From CAYNJF01 sp964351745 (GTDB taxonomy: Bacteria > Pseudomonadota > Gammaproteobacteria > Berkiellales > Berkiellaceae): a stretch of 22,781 nt of DNA. Position numbers and translations under genes: made by a program. The stretch lies in assembly GCA_964351745.1 (NCBI GenBank), contig CAYGPI010000038.1, forward strand, positions 1 to 22,781, read 5' to 3'. Shown here one piece after another: positions 15,033 through 22,781 of the stretch. Numbering within the stretch: position 1 is the first letter of the stretch; every line of letters begins with the position of its first letter. Below the pieces are notes generated by a model. It searched no databases. It saw only the letters and a program-made list of their open reading frames with translations, and had not been told where the DNA came from.

Positions 15033-16346
15033 TTATTGATCTTCTATAGGCTCTATGGGTAAGAAAGAAATTGACTGATAAGTACTATCTAAACGCTCAA
15101 TATCATCTTTAGCTTGCATCAATTGATGCCAACAAGCCGGATGAGTCAACAAAATAACAGTGACATGATTGTCTTTGGAAACAGTGGGATCTTTTTGAAT
15201 AAGGCTTTTAATACTTATATTTTGTTTTGAAAGAAGCTCCGTGATGCTTGCAAGTACGCCTGGCTCATCTGCCACTTGAATTCTGAAATATGCGCCAGTG
15301 TGATGATCTGATAAGGATAAAATCTTTGTTTGAGCTAACGCAGCATCTGGAAAAGCCAGATAAGGCACCCTGACCTGTGGATTAGAAAGCATTCTAGCCG
15401 TTTCAACAATATCAGCGACGACAGCTGAAGCTGTAGGACCTCCACCAGCGCCAGCGCCATAATACATGGTTGGCCCAACGGCATTAGCATCCACAAGCAC
15501 TGCATTCATGGCGCCATTGACACTAGCTAACATTGACTTCTTTTTGATGAGTGTTGGATGCACCCGCAACTCTATACCCTCACTTTGTCGTTTGGCAATA
15601 GCTAATAATTTTATTTCAAAACCTAGCTCCTGCGCCATAGCAACATCCATAGCACAAATATCTTTGATGCCTTTAATATGAATGAGATCAAATTGAAGGG
15701 GTATGCCAAAAGCAATAGAAGCCAGAATCGCTAACTTGTGAGCTGAATCAATACCTTCAACGTCAAAGGTTGGATCCATTTCTGCAAAGCCCAATAATTG
15801 AGCTTGCTTTAAGGCGTATTCAAAAGACCACGATTCATCTCGCATTTTAGTTAAAATATAATTGCACGTCCCATTTACAATGCCTTTACAAGACAAAATC
15901 TGATTGCCTTGCAGTCCCTCTCTAATGGATTTAATGATTGGTATACCACCAGCCACAGAAGCCTCAAAAGAAATCATACGATCTTTACTGGCTGCCAATT
16001 TAAAAAGCTCATGACCTGCCTGGGCTATCAGTGCTTTATTTGCAGTGACACAATGCTTATTGGCATGCAAAGCTTCAAGCAAGAGTTCTTTGGCTAAATC
16101 GATGCCACCCATAAGCTCAACCACAATGTCGACTTTAGGATGATTGACTAATTCATGAGCATCAAAGAAAGGCACATCAGCTAAATCACAGGCTCGATGC
16201 TTATTCGGATCTTTAACAGCGACGCCCATTAAGCATATCTCTCGACCTATTCGACGAGCCAAATCTGCTTGGTTTTGTCGCAAAACATTAATGGTGCTTT
16301 GCCCAACAACGCCAACGCCTAGTAAAGCTATATTAACCGGCTCCAA
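15033..16346 (-). CDS. hom: Homoserine dehydrogenase with ACT domain
   Basis: NAD(P)H-dependent reduction of aspartate semialdehyde to homoserine, the branch step toward threonine and methionine. 437 residues, the single-function type with no aspartokinase fused. It has an N-terminal Rossmann motif NIALLGVGVVGQST, the catalytic block EMDPTFDVEGIDSAHKLAIL, YYGAGAGGGPTASAVVADI, and a C-terminal ACT domain (AYFRIQVADEPGVLASITELL) for threonine feedback. The frame opens at TTG 16373, but TTG 16346 has AAGGAG seven bases upstream and gives the expected N terminus MEPVNIALLG; this start overlaps the aminotransferase gene by 14 bases. thrC follows after one base. Confidence 0.95.
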   Translation of the reverse strand: MEPVNIALLGVGVVGQSTINVLRQNQADLARRIGREICLMGVAVKDPNKHRACDLADVPFFDAHELVNHPKVDIVVELMGGIDLAKELLLEALHANKHCVTANKALIAQAGHELFKLAASKDRMISFEASVAGGIPIIKSIREGLQGNQILSCKGIVNGTCNYILTKMRDESWSFEYALKQAQLLGFAEMDPTFDVEGIDSAHKLAILASIAFGIPLQFDLIHIKGIKDICAMDVAMAQELGFEIKLLAIAKRQSEGIELRVHPTLIKKKSMLASVNGAMNAVLVDANAVGPTMYYGAGAGGGPTASAVVADIVETARMLSNPQVRVPYLAFPDAALAQTKILSLSDHHTGAYFRIQVADEPGVLASITELLSKQNISIKSLIQKDPTVSKDNHVTVILLTHPACWHQLMQAKDDIERLDSTYQSISFLPIEPIEDQ

Positions 16347-17532
16347 GTAAAGGCTCCTTATTTTGACCTGCAAACAATGGCTCTAAACGTCGTAATGCTG
16401 CCTGTATCCGCTCAGGAGACTCTATTAATGCAAAACGCACATGATGCTCACCTTGCTGACCAAATCCGATCCCTGGCGAAACAACAACCCCTGCATGAGA
16501 TATCAAATATTGACTAAAAGCAAGAGAATCCATGTGCGCAAAAGACTCAGGAATGGTTGCCCACACAAACATCGTCGTTCTGGGCGACGCAACACGCCAA
16601 CCTAACTCATTTAAACCTGCAACCAAACAATCTCTTCGTAACTGATAAGTTTGAACAATCTCATCCACCACAGAAACCGGGGACTGCAAAGCATGGATGG
16701 CAGCGTATTGAATAGGCGCAAAAAGACCATAATCGACATAAGATTTAACTCGTTTTAAGACCCCTACTAAAGTCGGATTACCTGCTAGAAAACCAACACG
16801 CCACCCAGGCATATTATAGGTCTTGGATAAAGAATAGACTTCAACAGCAACATCTTTAGCACCTTCAATACTTAAGATTGAGGGGGGCTGGTAGCCATCA
16901 AAAGCTATCTCAGCATAAGCAAAGTCGTGAATGACCCAAAATTGATATTGTTTAGCTAATCCAATAATCTCACTAAAGAAACTTTTGTCGACGGTCATGG
17001 TGGTAGGGTTATGAGGAAAGTTAATCACAAGTGCCTTAGGCCTCAAACCTTGCTCTAATATTTTTTTCAAATTTTCTAAAAAACGCTGAGGAGTGTCTAA
17101 AGGCACAGATTGGACTTTGGCACCAGCGAGAATAAAAGCGTAGTGGTGGATTGGGTAGCATGGATCTTGCACTAAAATAGTATCATTCACCTGGCACATG
17201 CCTAATGCCAAGTGAGCTAGACCTTCTTTGGCGCCTAAAGTTGCAATCACCTCTGTTTTAGCATCGAGGGATACTTGGAAACGAGACTGATACCACTCAC
17301 ACAGGGCGAGTCGCAACTTATAAATCCCTTCAGATTGGCTATACCTGTGGTTTAATGGCGAGCTAGCCGCCAAGGTCATGGCCTCAACAATAGAGTCTGG
17401 TGTAGGATTATCTGGGTTACCCATCCCAAAATCGATAATATCTAGGCCCTTATTGACGGCTGTTAATTTAAGTTTATCAACCAAACTAAAAACGTAAGGG
17501 GGCAATATATCACTTCTAAACTTGGTATCCAT
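16333..17532 (-). CDS. alaC: Class I/II PLP aminotransferase, AlaC-like
   Basis: Fold-type I aminotransferase of 399 residues close to AlaC (YfdZ), the glutamate-pyruvate aminotransferase that makes alanine; related family members transaminate aspartate or diaminopimelate, so substrate is not certain. Seen: FGMGNPDNPTP at the front, HRYSQSEGIYKLR, NFPHNPTTMT with the cofactor-contacting Asn175, IHDFAYAEIAFDGY (Asp203, Tyr206), the Schiff-base lysine Lys237 in SLSKTYNMPGWRVGF, and Arg-containing VRFALIES near the C terminus. It heads the minus-strand cluster and its end carries the ribosome binding site of hom. The AAGGAAA upstream of ATG 17532 is a plausible binding site. Confidence 0.88.
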   Translation of the reverse strand: MDTKFRSDILPPYVFSLVDKLKLTAVNKGLDIIDFGMGNPDNPTPDSIVEAMTLAASSPLNHRYSQSEGIYKLRLALCEWYQSRFQVSLDAKTEVIATLGAKEGLAHLALGMCQVNDTILVQDPCYPIHHYAFILAGAKVQSVPLDTPQRFLENLKKILEQGLRPKALVINFPHNPTTMTVDKSFFSEIIGLAKQYQFWVIHDFAYAEIAFDGYQPPSILSIEGAKDVAVEVYSLSKTYNMPGWRVGFLAGNPTLVGVLKRVKSYVDYGLFAPIQYAAIHALQSPVSVVDEIVQTYQLRRDCLVAGLNELGWRVASPRTTMFVWATIPESFAHMDSLAFSQYLISHAGVVVSPGIGFGQQGEHHVRFALIESPERIQAALRRLEPLFAGQNKEPLLGAG

Positions 17533-17595
17533 ACTTAACGAATTTCCTTAAAATATTACAGCGCGTTTTAATCTCTACACTTATAATATTATGCC

Positions 17596-17624
17596 TTTTC
17601 AGCCAAGGCGCAAATTGTTATACT
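17596..17624 (+). promoter_or_regulatory. Promoter for the Mth938-domain gene
   Basis: -35 TTTTCA (17596-17601), 17-base spacer, -10 TATACT (17619-17624) with a TG one base before it (extended -10). Transcription near 17631 leaves a leader of only about 20 bases. A short dyad GCCTT/AAGGC (17594-17610) overlaps the -35 and may be a control site shared with the divergent alaC promoter, for which TAATAT or TATAAG on the minus strand are weak -10 candidates. Confidence 0.5.
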
Positions 17625-17651
17625 GTTTTTTTTTATGCACCAGCCATTAAA

Positions 17652-18020
17652 ATGCTTTTATCTCAAGATCAAAATAGCGCTTTATACCAAATTCAAGGAT
17701 TTAAGCCTGGAGAAATCCAAGTGAATAGCCAATGGCTCAATCATAGCATTTTAATACAATCTGAAAGTATGTTGCCAATTAAGGCCGATCGATTCGAAAC
17801 ACTCAGCCCTGAAATATGTCATACCATTTTTGAATTAAACCCTGAAATTCTTCTCTTAGGCACAGGCCCCGGCATACAAATTCCGCCAGCATCCGTCATG
17901 GCTACTTTTTTTGAGAGGAACATTGGCATTGAATTTATGGATAGCTACGCTGCTAGCAGAACTTATCAAGTCTTAACCGCTGAAAAGCGCTCTGTCGCTG
18001 CTCTTATTTTTATCCTATAA
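17652..18020 (+). CDS. Mth938-like domain protein (DUF498/NDUFAF3 family)
   Basis: A 122-residue single-domain protein with the Mth938 fold. Family marks: IQGFKPGEIQVNSQWLNHSILIQ at the front, LNPEILLLGTGPGIQIPP in the middle (conserved GTG loop), and IGIEFMDSYAASRTYQVLTAEKRSVAALI at the end. The human relative NDUFAF3 assists complex I assembly; the bacterial role is unproven. ATG 17652 lacks a visible Shine-Dalgarno sequence. The stop is two bases from the stop of the next, convergent gene, leaving no room for a terminator. Confidence 0.88.
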   Translation: MLLSQDQNSALYQIQGFKPGEIQVNSQWLNHSILIQSESMLPIKADRFETLSPEICHTIFELNPEILLLGTGPGIQIPPASVMATFFERNIGIEFMDSYAASRTYQVLTAEKRSVAALIFIL

Positions 18021-18022
18021 AA

Positions 18023-19123
18023 CTAAGAGCGAAACCTCGACTTCAGCCCAAGTTTTGCTCTGAACCCCATCTGTAACGGTTTTAACGCTTCCAAACCCAG
18101 TTCACTTTTACGCAAATGTTGCGTTAACTGTTGTTTCACTACTTTAGATTTTTCACTGAAGGTTTTAAGTGGCACAAAGCGCATAGCCTCCAAATCTAAA
18201 AATAAGTGCTGTATGGCTACAATAATTTTTTCTCTATCAAGCTTTGATTGACTTGCAATTGAAATATAAGCGCTCACATGCTGTTCAAAAGCGTCGAGCC
18301 TCGCTGTCAACAATTGAGACTGATAAGTTGAAAGTAAGCTATTTTGATAGAAATCTGAGCTACGTTTTAAGGTGTTGTACTGAGAAAGCATTTCAGAAGC
18401 AATATCTCTCAACGCGACCTCTTCGATCAGATGAGCTTTGTCACGTAAAGGATCCATCGACGGATAGGATGGTTTAAATGTGTCATGAGGATGCTCACCC
18501 TGCTCTAATGACATTAAGGTCTTAAATAGCTCATTTTCGAAAAGCTGATAGACAGGATCTCGCTTAAGCGCTAACTCATTGAGCTGCTGCATTTCGTGAG
18601 ACAATAGTTGAGTTGAAGTCTCTAAAGACTTCACGCATTCAATAATAAATTTATCATTCAACTCAAGATAGGTTTTCCCTTTTAGAGCCTTAAACAAATA
18701 TTCCATACAGGCATAGCAGCTTTTTGACTCTGTTTCTATCCGACTCAGCATGGACTGAGACAATTCGCCCTTGTGATTAAAATCAGCCTTTCTGCGATGA
18801 TAATTGCTAAAGTGTTGCCTCACTTTGATCAGGAGTAAATCAATTTGTAACAGAAAGGTCCCAGCACCTAAAATATCAAACGAGATATCCTTGGTACCTA
18901 AACTATCGATCTCTTGGCGCATTTGTCTTATTAAAGGTTGTAATTGACCCAAACTTTTTAACCAATCACCGTAAGTGCTGTTATTTGGATCAGAAAACAT
19001 CGAATCCTTGATGTCTGAACCCCAGGATTTCCCTAAATTCTTAAAGCGTTGCCACCATGACAGCCCGTGTGGCGCCTTATCATCATCTTCAGCCATAACA
19101 CTTCTAAGCCGATTAACTAACAT
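18023..19123 (-). CDS. Unrecognised helical protein, candidate effector
   Basis: I do not recognise this 366-residue protein. It is predicted by eye to be nearly all helical and soluble, with no signal peptide or membrane segment. It has an acidic N-terminal patch (AEDDDK, residues 11-16), a tryptophan-rich LSWWQRFKNLGKSWG (about 21-35), long amphipathic helices through the middle, and a basic C-terminal tail ending KLGLKSRFRS. The ATG at 19123 has a poor ribosome binding site; ATG 19096 (MAEDDDK, with AGAAG upstream) would give 357 residues. It is transcribed divergently from the giant RasGEF-like gene across 165 bases. One helix (IDLLLIKVRQHFSNYHRRK) loosely resembles IDVLIQLKVKMNDYYQKI in that neighbour. 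Effector status is only inferred from company and character. Confidence 0.55.
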   Translation of the reverse strand: MLVNRLRSVMAEDDDKAPHGLSWWQRFKNLGKSWGSDIKDSMFSDPNNSTYGDWLKSLGQLQPLIRQMRQEIDSLGTKDISFDILGAGTFLLQIDLLLIKVRQHFSNYHRRKADFNHKGELSQSMLSRIETESKSCYACMEYLFKALKGKTYLELNDKFIIECVKSLETSTQLLSHEMQQLNELALKRDPVYQLFENELFKTLMSLEQGEHPHDTFKPSYPSMDPLRDKAHLIEEVALRDIASEMLSQYNTLKRSSDFYQNSLLSTYQSQLLTARLDAFEQHVSAYISIASQSKLDREKIIVAIQHLFLDLEAMRFVPLKTFSEKSKVVKQQLTQHLRKSELGLEALKPLQMGFRAKLGLKSRFRS

Positions 19124-19218
19124 ATATGCATTTCATCACGTTCACAAGCCTTATACAACCTTTAGAAGCACAAAATTTCTAATTAATGGTTAAAGTGTAG
19201 AGCCACGCTTATAGATGA

Positions 19219-19239
19219 ATTAACAGTTTGAAGATTAAC
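19219..19239. repeat. Direct repeat ATTAAC in the divergent promoter region
   Basis: ATTAAC occurs at 19219-19224 and 19234-19239, 15 bases apart, flanking the presumed -35 of the giant gene. The spacing does not match the PmrA box known for Legionella and Coxiella effectors. It may be a regulator site or chance in AT-rich DNA. Confidence 0.25.
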
Positions 19240-19254
19240 TTACTATGATACAAT
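19227..19254 (+). promoter_or_regulatory. Promoter for the giant RasGEF-like gene
   Basis: -10 TACAAT (19249-19254) with TG one base upstream (extended -10), and a weak -35 TTTGAA (19227-19232) at 16 bases or TTGAAG (19228-19233) at 15. Transcription would begin near 19261. Confidence 0.45.
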
Positions 19255-19288
19255 AACATGAAGTATATTAGTGGACAGCAGTCATTCT

Positions 19289-22200
19289 ATGGATGAAAAA
19301 CCAGCTCCAACCAAAAAAAGAAAATTAACAAGCAAGGCTAAAAAGAAGCGGCTTGCTATGGCCCCTAAAAAAAATAAAGAGCCCCCAGCAGCTGTCAAAG
19401 AAGGTCAGCAAGCAACAACCGTAAAAAATGATCAGCAAGCAACACAGAAAACTGCCAAGATCGGGCCAAGCTTTACGTTTCAGGATCAAAACACGATGGT
19501 TGATAAGCCAGCAATGCCACCGAAACCATCAATGCCACCAAAAATAGCAGCACCACAAGAGCCCCCGCAGCCTCCCCCTAAACCAAAGGTTTCATTTCTT
19601 GCTCTTGTTAACGAGTTGCCCTTAAGACATTTTAGCTTGCCCTCTCTTACGCAACAGGCCATTGAAGCCACTAATCACGATGTAAGGTCCATGCAGCAAT
19701 CATTAAGTGACATTAGCTTAGAAAATATCATCGTTGGCTTAAGCTATATGAACCAGCAAATTTCACAACTAGATGATATAAAAATACAATATCCCAAAGT
19801 CAATCTCATCTCTATTAAAGAACATATTCAATTCCTAAAGGAGTTTGAAGTTTGCATTAAAAGTGTCTGCCTTCTCATTGGTGAACAAAACATTGATCAA
19901 GTGATTCGTTCAAATATTGACGTTCTTATCCAGCTTAAAGTGAAGATGAACGACTATTACCAAAAAATAGCACCAAACATTGAGTATTTTGTCGACATTG
20001 AATACTTTCCACGCTCTTCCTGGCTAGGAAAATGGTTGCGCTTTTTTAAAATTAAACCATCTAATTCTGCTATCAAGCGATTTTATACATCGCAAGATAA
20101 GTGTCGAGCTGACTATGCTCAACTAGAGCATAAACTTTATATTCTACAAACCTTAGTATTCGCCATTAACAAAGTGATCTACGGCCCAAAACCCTATCAA
20201 TATGTCATCGGTGAAACTTGCAATGGTATTTATCAAGGCTCCCACCTGACAGCTCTAGCCATGGGTCTAATCGATACAGTCCCCTTACAAGGATTATGGC
20301 AAAGTATTCAACGCCATTACCCAAAAGCTTCTGATAAAAATAAAGAGTCTTGCTTAAAGCTCCTTCATGATATGCTTGCTTTAGACACACAAGGACACCT
20401 GGTTGACTGCGATGGCCATGCTCATGTCATGGAAACTGGATATCACTTTTTAACTGAGCATAGCTCTTTACCGATGCATCAAAATTGGCTCGACAAAATA
20501 AGAGTCCTGTTAGATAGCGAAAAGCAACTTGCTCAAATTAGATATCACGATTATATCGAAGCTTTGCGCCACGAGAATTTTACAGCACAAGAACTCCATG
20601 ATAAATTTGATAGACTTCTCAATGATTTTAATCAACACCTAGTCACCCTCAGACATGGCATTGTCTTGTGCTTTGCAACCCTAGAAAATTTACCACAATC
20701 AAGTCTTGATAGCAGCACGCATAAAGAATTTGGAAACTTGCTTCACCAATTTATTAGCCACATACCCATTAAAAACCATATGAGTTTGCGCGTGTTAATT
20801 GAACAAAGCCTTGACAGACATGTTCATGAGCAAGCATACAATCTTCCTGAATGGGCACAACAACAAAAGATATCCAATCCTCATCGCAACCCTATGCAAG
20901 AAAAGGAAGCTTGGCTTAATTCACAAATTGAAAAGATAGCATGTGGAAAAATGTCTGCTAAAGAATATCGACTATTACTAGCTCAAATTTGTCAATGGAC
21001 TAGAAACCATGCTAAAAAATTATTCACAGACATCAATATTGGAGATCTTAAGAAACTAGTCTGGTCTCAAGATTTTGAGGACAAAAACACTCAATGGCTT
21101 GGTCACGACACGCCTCAGTTACAGTTACTTCTTCAATTTGAAATTCAAATTCAACAATGGATCTGTGACTGTATCCTCTTTCAAATGAATGAGACAAAAT
21201 CACCTCGTTTAAAAGTGAGCCACATGAAAGCTGTTCACGGTTTTTTTCGAGATTTAGTGTTGTATTCTAGAAAATATGGCTATAATCAAGTCTCAGCTTT
21301 AGCCTATCAAGGACTACAGCATCCCGCCCTCGCAGATTTTAATATTATTGACGCGGAGCCTTTGAGTCATGATCATCATCTATCTTTTGAAGCGCTAGCC
21401 TTTAATCAACTTCCTCAATTTTCGAAGCTTATTACTCAACTACAGCGTGTCAACCAATCTAGTCAAGGATCTTTTATATACCTTACTTTAGGTGAAATAT
21501 TCTGCAAATTACAGAAAATTCAAGACAGAGTAAGAAAAGAAAAAAACCCACCTTTATTTATGTCTGACTATGTTTTAAAGCGTATTCACGCGCCAATTTC
21601 TGGCTCAAGACCAGTGACCACACAAACAATGACCACAGCGCAAATAGATGAGACATATGTTAAAACAGCTCAAGGCCAATTTTTGAGTCTCTCAGTTCTA
21701 GAGCAATTAGATTATCAATCCATTCTCAAGCGATGTGAACTTGCCTCTAAGCTGCAACTTCCACTCACGGTTATCTCAAAATCAGCTGAGCATTCTGGGT
21801 TTCATGCCATTATGAAATATATCAAGAGCGCTCTTGTCTCTCGACATGATTTTCCTTCAGTCTCTTTATTAATCACTATTTTTGAGCAATTGACTAATAA
21901 TCAACACTTTTCACAAATCGGAAATTTAAGTCAAGAATTTTCTCTTGTGATAAAAACGTTACACCAAAGAATAGAAACACTGATAAAGAGCGATCTCATT
22001 GCCAATGAAACAAAAGCTAAACTTCAAGAAGATTTGCAGTATATCGAAACACATCAGCCAAAAGTTTTAACTGAACTGCCTCATTATGAAGCGTTGCAGC
22101 AAGCTATATTGTCCTTAAAAGCAGACAGCACGACATGGGGCAATGCTAACTTAAAACCTGATTATTCAGAAGCCTATATTAAAACCCTCTCAAGCTATTT

Positions 22201-22781
22201 GGAGGGTACAGAGCAAAAACAAGTCACTTTGCCAACCAATGCAAGGGCTCAAGGCAAGGAACAAGACAAGATTGAAGGCATTTTTCTACAAGACATAGAA
22301 GAAGAAAGTCATCCAGAAGAGATTGGTTTTGCACAGACCTGGAATATTTTTAAACAAATCTCTTCAAAATCCATTGATAGCCCACCCTTTTCATACACCA
22401 ATCTTAAGAGCACTTTTTTCAGTGCTTTCCCTTGGGCTATTGAAGACGACCAACAACTGCGTACACAGTCCAATGTTGATAATTTGCTCCAGATTGATTC
22501 TAATATTTCACCCGAACTCCAGGAAACTGTCATGGCACTTGTTTTTATATCTCTTGATACGATAAGCAAATTAGCAGGCCCTTATGGAGAATACGTTTTA
22601 TACAACCTTGATAAAATAGACCAGATTATCACGACACTTTCAACCATCACTCAGGTGCTAGATGATCCTGATTTTTTAAGCCAAGAACAAAACACTATTG
22701 AGTTTCAGGCTCTGTTAGAAAGTAAAATCCAAACATTGAAGGTTCGTAATAATGTGCTCTTTGATAAACTAACCATGGCCA
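19289..22781 (+). CDS. Giant RasGEF-like protein with NLS-like and SH3-ligand-like N terminus; 3' end outside window
   Basis: At least 1164 codons without a stop, running off the right edge; a gene caller that needs a stop will miss it. Residues 5-21 are strongly basic (PTKKRKL, KAKKKRL), like a nuclear localisation signal. Residues 74-98 are proline-rich, with three PxxPxK motifs (PAMPPK, PSMPPK, PQPPPK). Residues about 100-550 are helical. Residues about 555-766 align by eye with the RasGEF catalytic domain: LFTDINIGDLKKLVWS, then QIQQWICDCIL, RLKVSHMKAVHGFFRDLVLYSRKYGYNQVSAL, GLQHPAL, and QLQRVN...FIYLTL; Tyr665 falls where SOS1 has Phe929. The remainder is helical and unknown. No signal peptide or membrane helix. 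ATG 19289 lacks a clear ribosome site; GTG 19271 would add six residues. Legionella LegG2 is a known RasGEF-domain effector; this one is far larger. Confidence 0.7.
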   Translation, partial: MDEKPAPTKKRKLTSKAKKKRLAMAPKKNKEPPAAVKEGQQATTVKNDQQATQKTAKIGPSFTFQDQNTMVDKPAMPPKPSMPPKIAAPQEPPQPPPKPKVSFLALVNELPLRHFSLPSLTQQAIEATNHDVRSMQQSLSDISLENIIVGLSYMNQQISQLDDIKIQYPKVNLISIKEHIQFLKEFEVCIKSVCLLIGEQNIDQVIRSNIDVLIQLKVKMNDYYQKIAPNIEYFVDIEYFPRSSWLGKWLRFFKIKPSNSAIKRFYTSQDKCRADYAQLEHKLYILQTLVFAINKVIYGPKPYQYVIGETCNGIYQGSHLTALAMGLIDTVPLQGLWQSIQRHYPKASDKNKESCLKLLHDMLALDTQGHLVDCDGHAHVMETGYHFLTEHSSLPMHQNWLDKIRVLLDSEKQLAQIRYHDYIEALRHENFTAQELHDKFDRLLNDFNQHLVTLRHGIVLCFATLENLPQSSLDSSTHKEFGNLLHQFISHIPIKNHMSLRVLIEQSLDRHVHEQAYNLPEWAQQQKISNPHRNPMQEKEAWLNSQIEKIACGKMSAKEYRLLLAQICQWTRNHAKKLFTDINIGDLKKLVWSQDFEDKNTQWLGHDTPQLQLLLQFEIQIQQWICDCILFQMNETKSPRLKVSHMKAVHGFFRDLVLYSRKYGYNQVSALAYQGLQHPALADFNIIDAEPLSHDHHLSFEALAFNQLPQFSKLITQLQRVNQSSQGSFIYLTLGEIFCKLQKIQDRVRKEKNPPLFMSDYVLKRIHAPISGSRPVTTQTMTTAQIDETYVKTAQGQFLSLSVLEQLDYQSILKRCELASKLQLPLTVISKSAEHSGFHAIMKYIKSALVSRHDFPSVSLLITIFEQLTNNQHFSQIGNLSQEFSLVIKTLHQRIETLIKSDLIANETKAKLQEDLQYIETHQPKVLTELPHYEALQQAILSLKADSTTWGNANLKPDYSEAYIKTLSSYLEGTEQKQVTLPTNARAQGKEQDKIEGIFLQDIEEESHPEEIGFAQTWNIFKQISSKSIDSPPFSYTNLKSTFFSAFPWAIEDDQQLRTQSNVDNLLQIDSNISPELQETVMALVFISLDTISKLAGPYGEYVLYNLDKIDQIITTLSTITQVLDDPDFLSQEQNTIEFQALLESKIQTLKVRNNVLFDKLTMA
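19405..19444 (+). repeat. 27-bp tandem unit in the giant gene (QQAT repeat)
   Basis: TCAGCAAGCAACA appears at 19405-19417 and 19432-19444, exactly 27 bases (nine codons) apart, giving GQQATTVKN and DQQATQKTA in the protein. It lies in the low-complexity linker between the basic and proline-rich segments. Confidence 0.7.
19508..19543 (+). repeat. 18-bp tandem repeat encoding PxMPPK
   Basis: Two adjacent 18-base units (19508-19525 and 19526-19543) differ at two positions and encode PAMPPK and PSMPPK. Both fit the class II SH3-ligand pattern PxxPxK, and a third, independent copy PQPPPK follows at residues 93-98. Confidence 0.75.

Noticed and set aside
19219..19239. Possible PmrA box controlling the effector-like gene
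   Set aside because: The TTAA-containing repeats are 15 bases apart, not the spacing expected for PmrA half-sites; kept only as a plain direct repeat.
19486..19671. Gly-rich minus-strand frame opposite the proline-rich segment
   Set aside because: Glycine richness is simply the reverse of the CCA/CCN proline codons on the plus strand.
22309..22569. Minus- and plus-frame small ORFs inside the end of the giant gene
   Set aside because: They are out-of-frame shadows of the long open frame, without start signals of their own.
1..22781. CRISPR arrays, tRNA or rRNA genes, insertion sequences, phage attachment sites
   Set aside because: No regularly spaced repeats, cloverleaf-like sequences, transposase frames or flanking target duplications were seen by reading.

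Overview
The window is AT-rich gammaproteobacterial chromosome. Gene order and protein sequences fit an intracellular lineage such as Legionellales (Legionella/Coxiella/Berkiella-like). That placement is inferred from synteny, from an E. coli-like prfB frameshift site and from a very large eukaryote-like protein at the right edge; no rRNA or other taxonomic marker is present.

Bases 1-6596 hold an eroded version of the locus known in Pseudomonas as ygfZ / sdhE-ygfX / nadB / algU-mucABC-mucD / lepA. From the left these are the N-terminal part of lepA (-), the periplasmic protease gene mucD/degP (-) with its own sigma70-type promoter and terminator, a SAM methyltransferase (+), a metallo-beta-lactamase-fold-like protein (+), rpoE/algU (-), ygfX and sdhE (-) and a DUF924 gene (-). 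No anti-sigma genes (rseA/mucA, rseB/mucB) and no nadB are present; the two plus-strand genes sit where they would be expected.

Bases 6597-8373 carry ygfZ (+), divergent from the DUF924-sdhE-ygfX group behind a clear promoter, and an HDOD signalling gene. These converge on a long, tightly packed minus-strand cluster (17532 down to 8438): aminotransferase (alaC-like), homoserine dehydrogenase, threonine synthase, an RpfE-type protein, recJ, prfB and lysS. Overlaps or gaps of only a few bases join most of them, so threonine biosynthesis, DNA repair and translation genes probably share transcripts. prfB uses the classic autoregulatory +1 frameshift. Homoserine kinase (thrB) is absent from the cluster.

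Bases 17652-22781 leave the conserved core: a small Mth938/DUF498-domain gene (+), an unrecognised 366-residue helical protein (-), and divergent from it an open frame that runs off the right end after at least 1164 codons. This last protein has a basic nuclear-localisation-like N terminus, three SH3-ligand-like proline motifs and a central stretch that aligns by eye with the catalytic domain of Ras guanine-nucleotide exchange factors (RasGEF). It is the most interesting item here: a candidate secreted effector acting on host small GTPases, possibly partnered by the divergent 366-residue protein.
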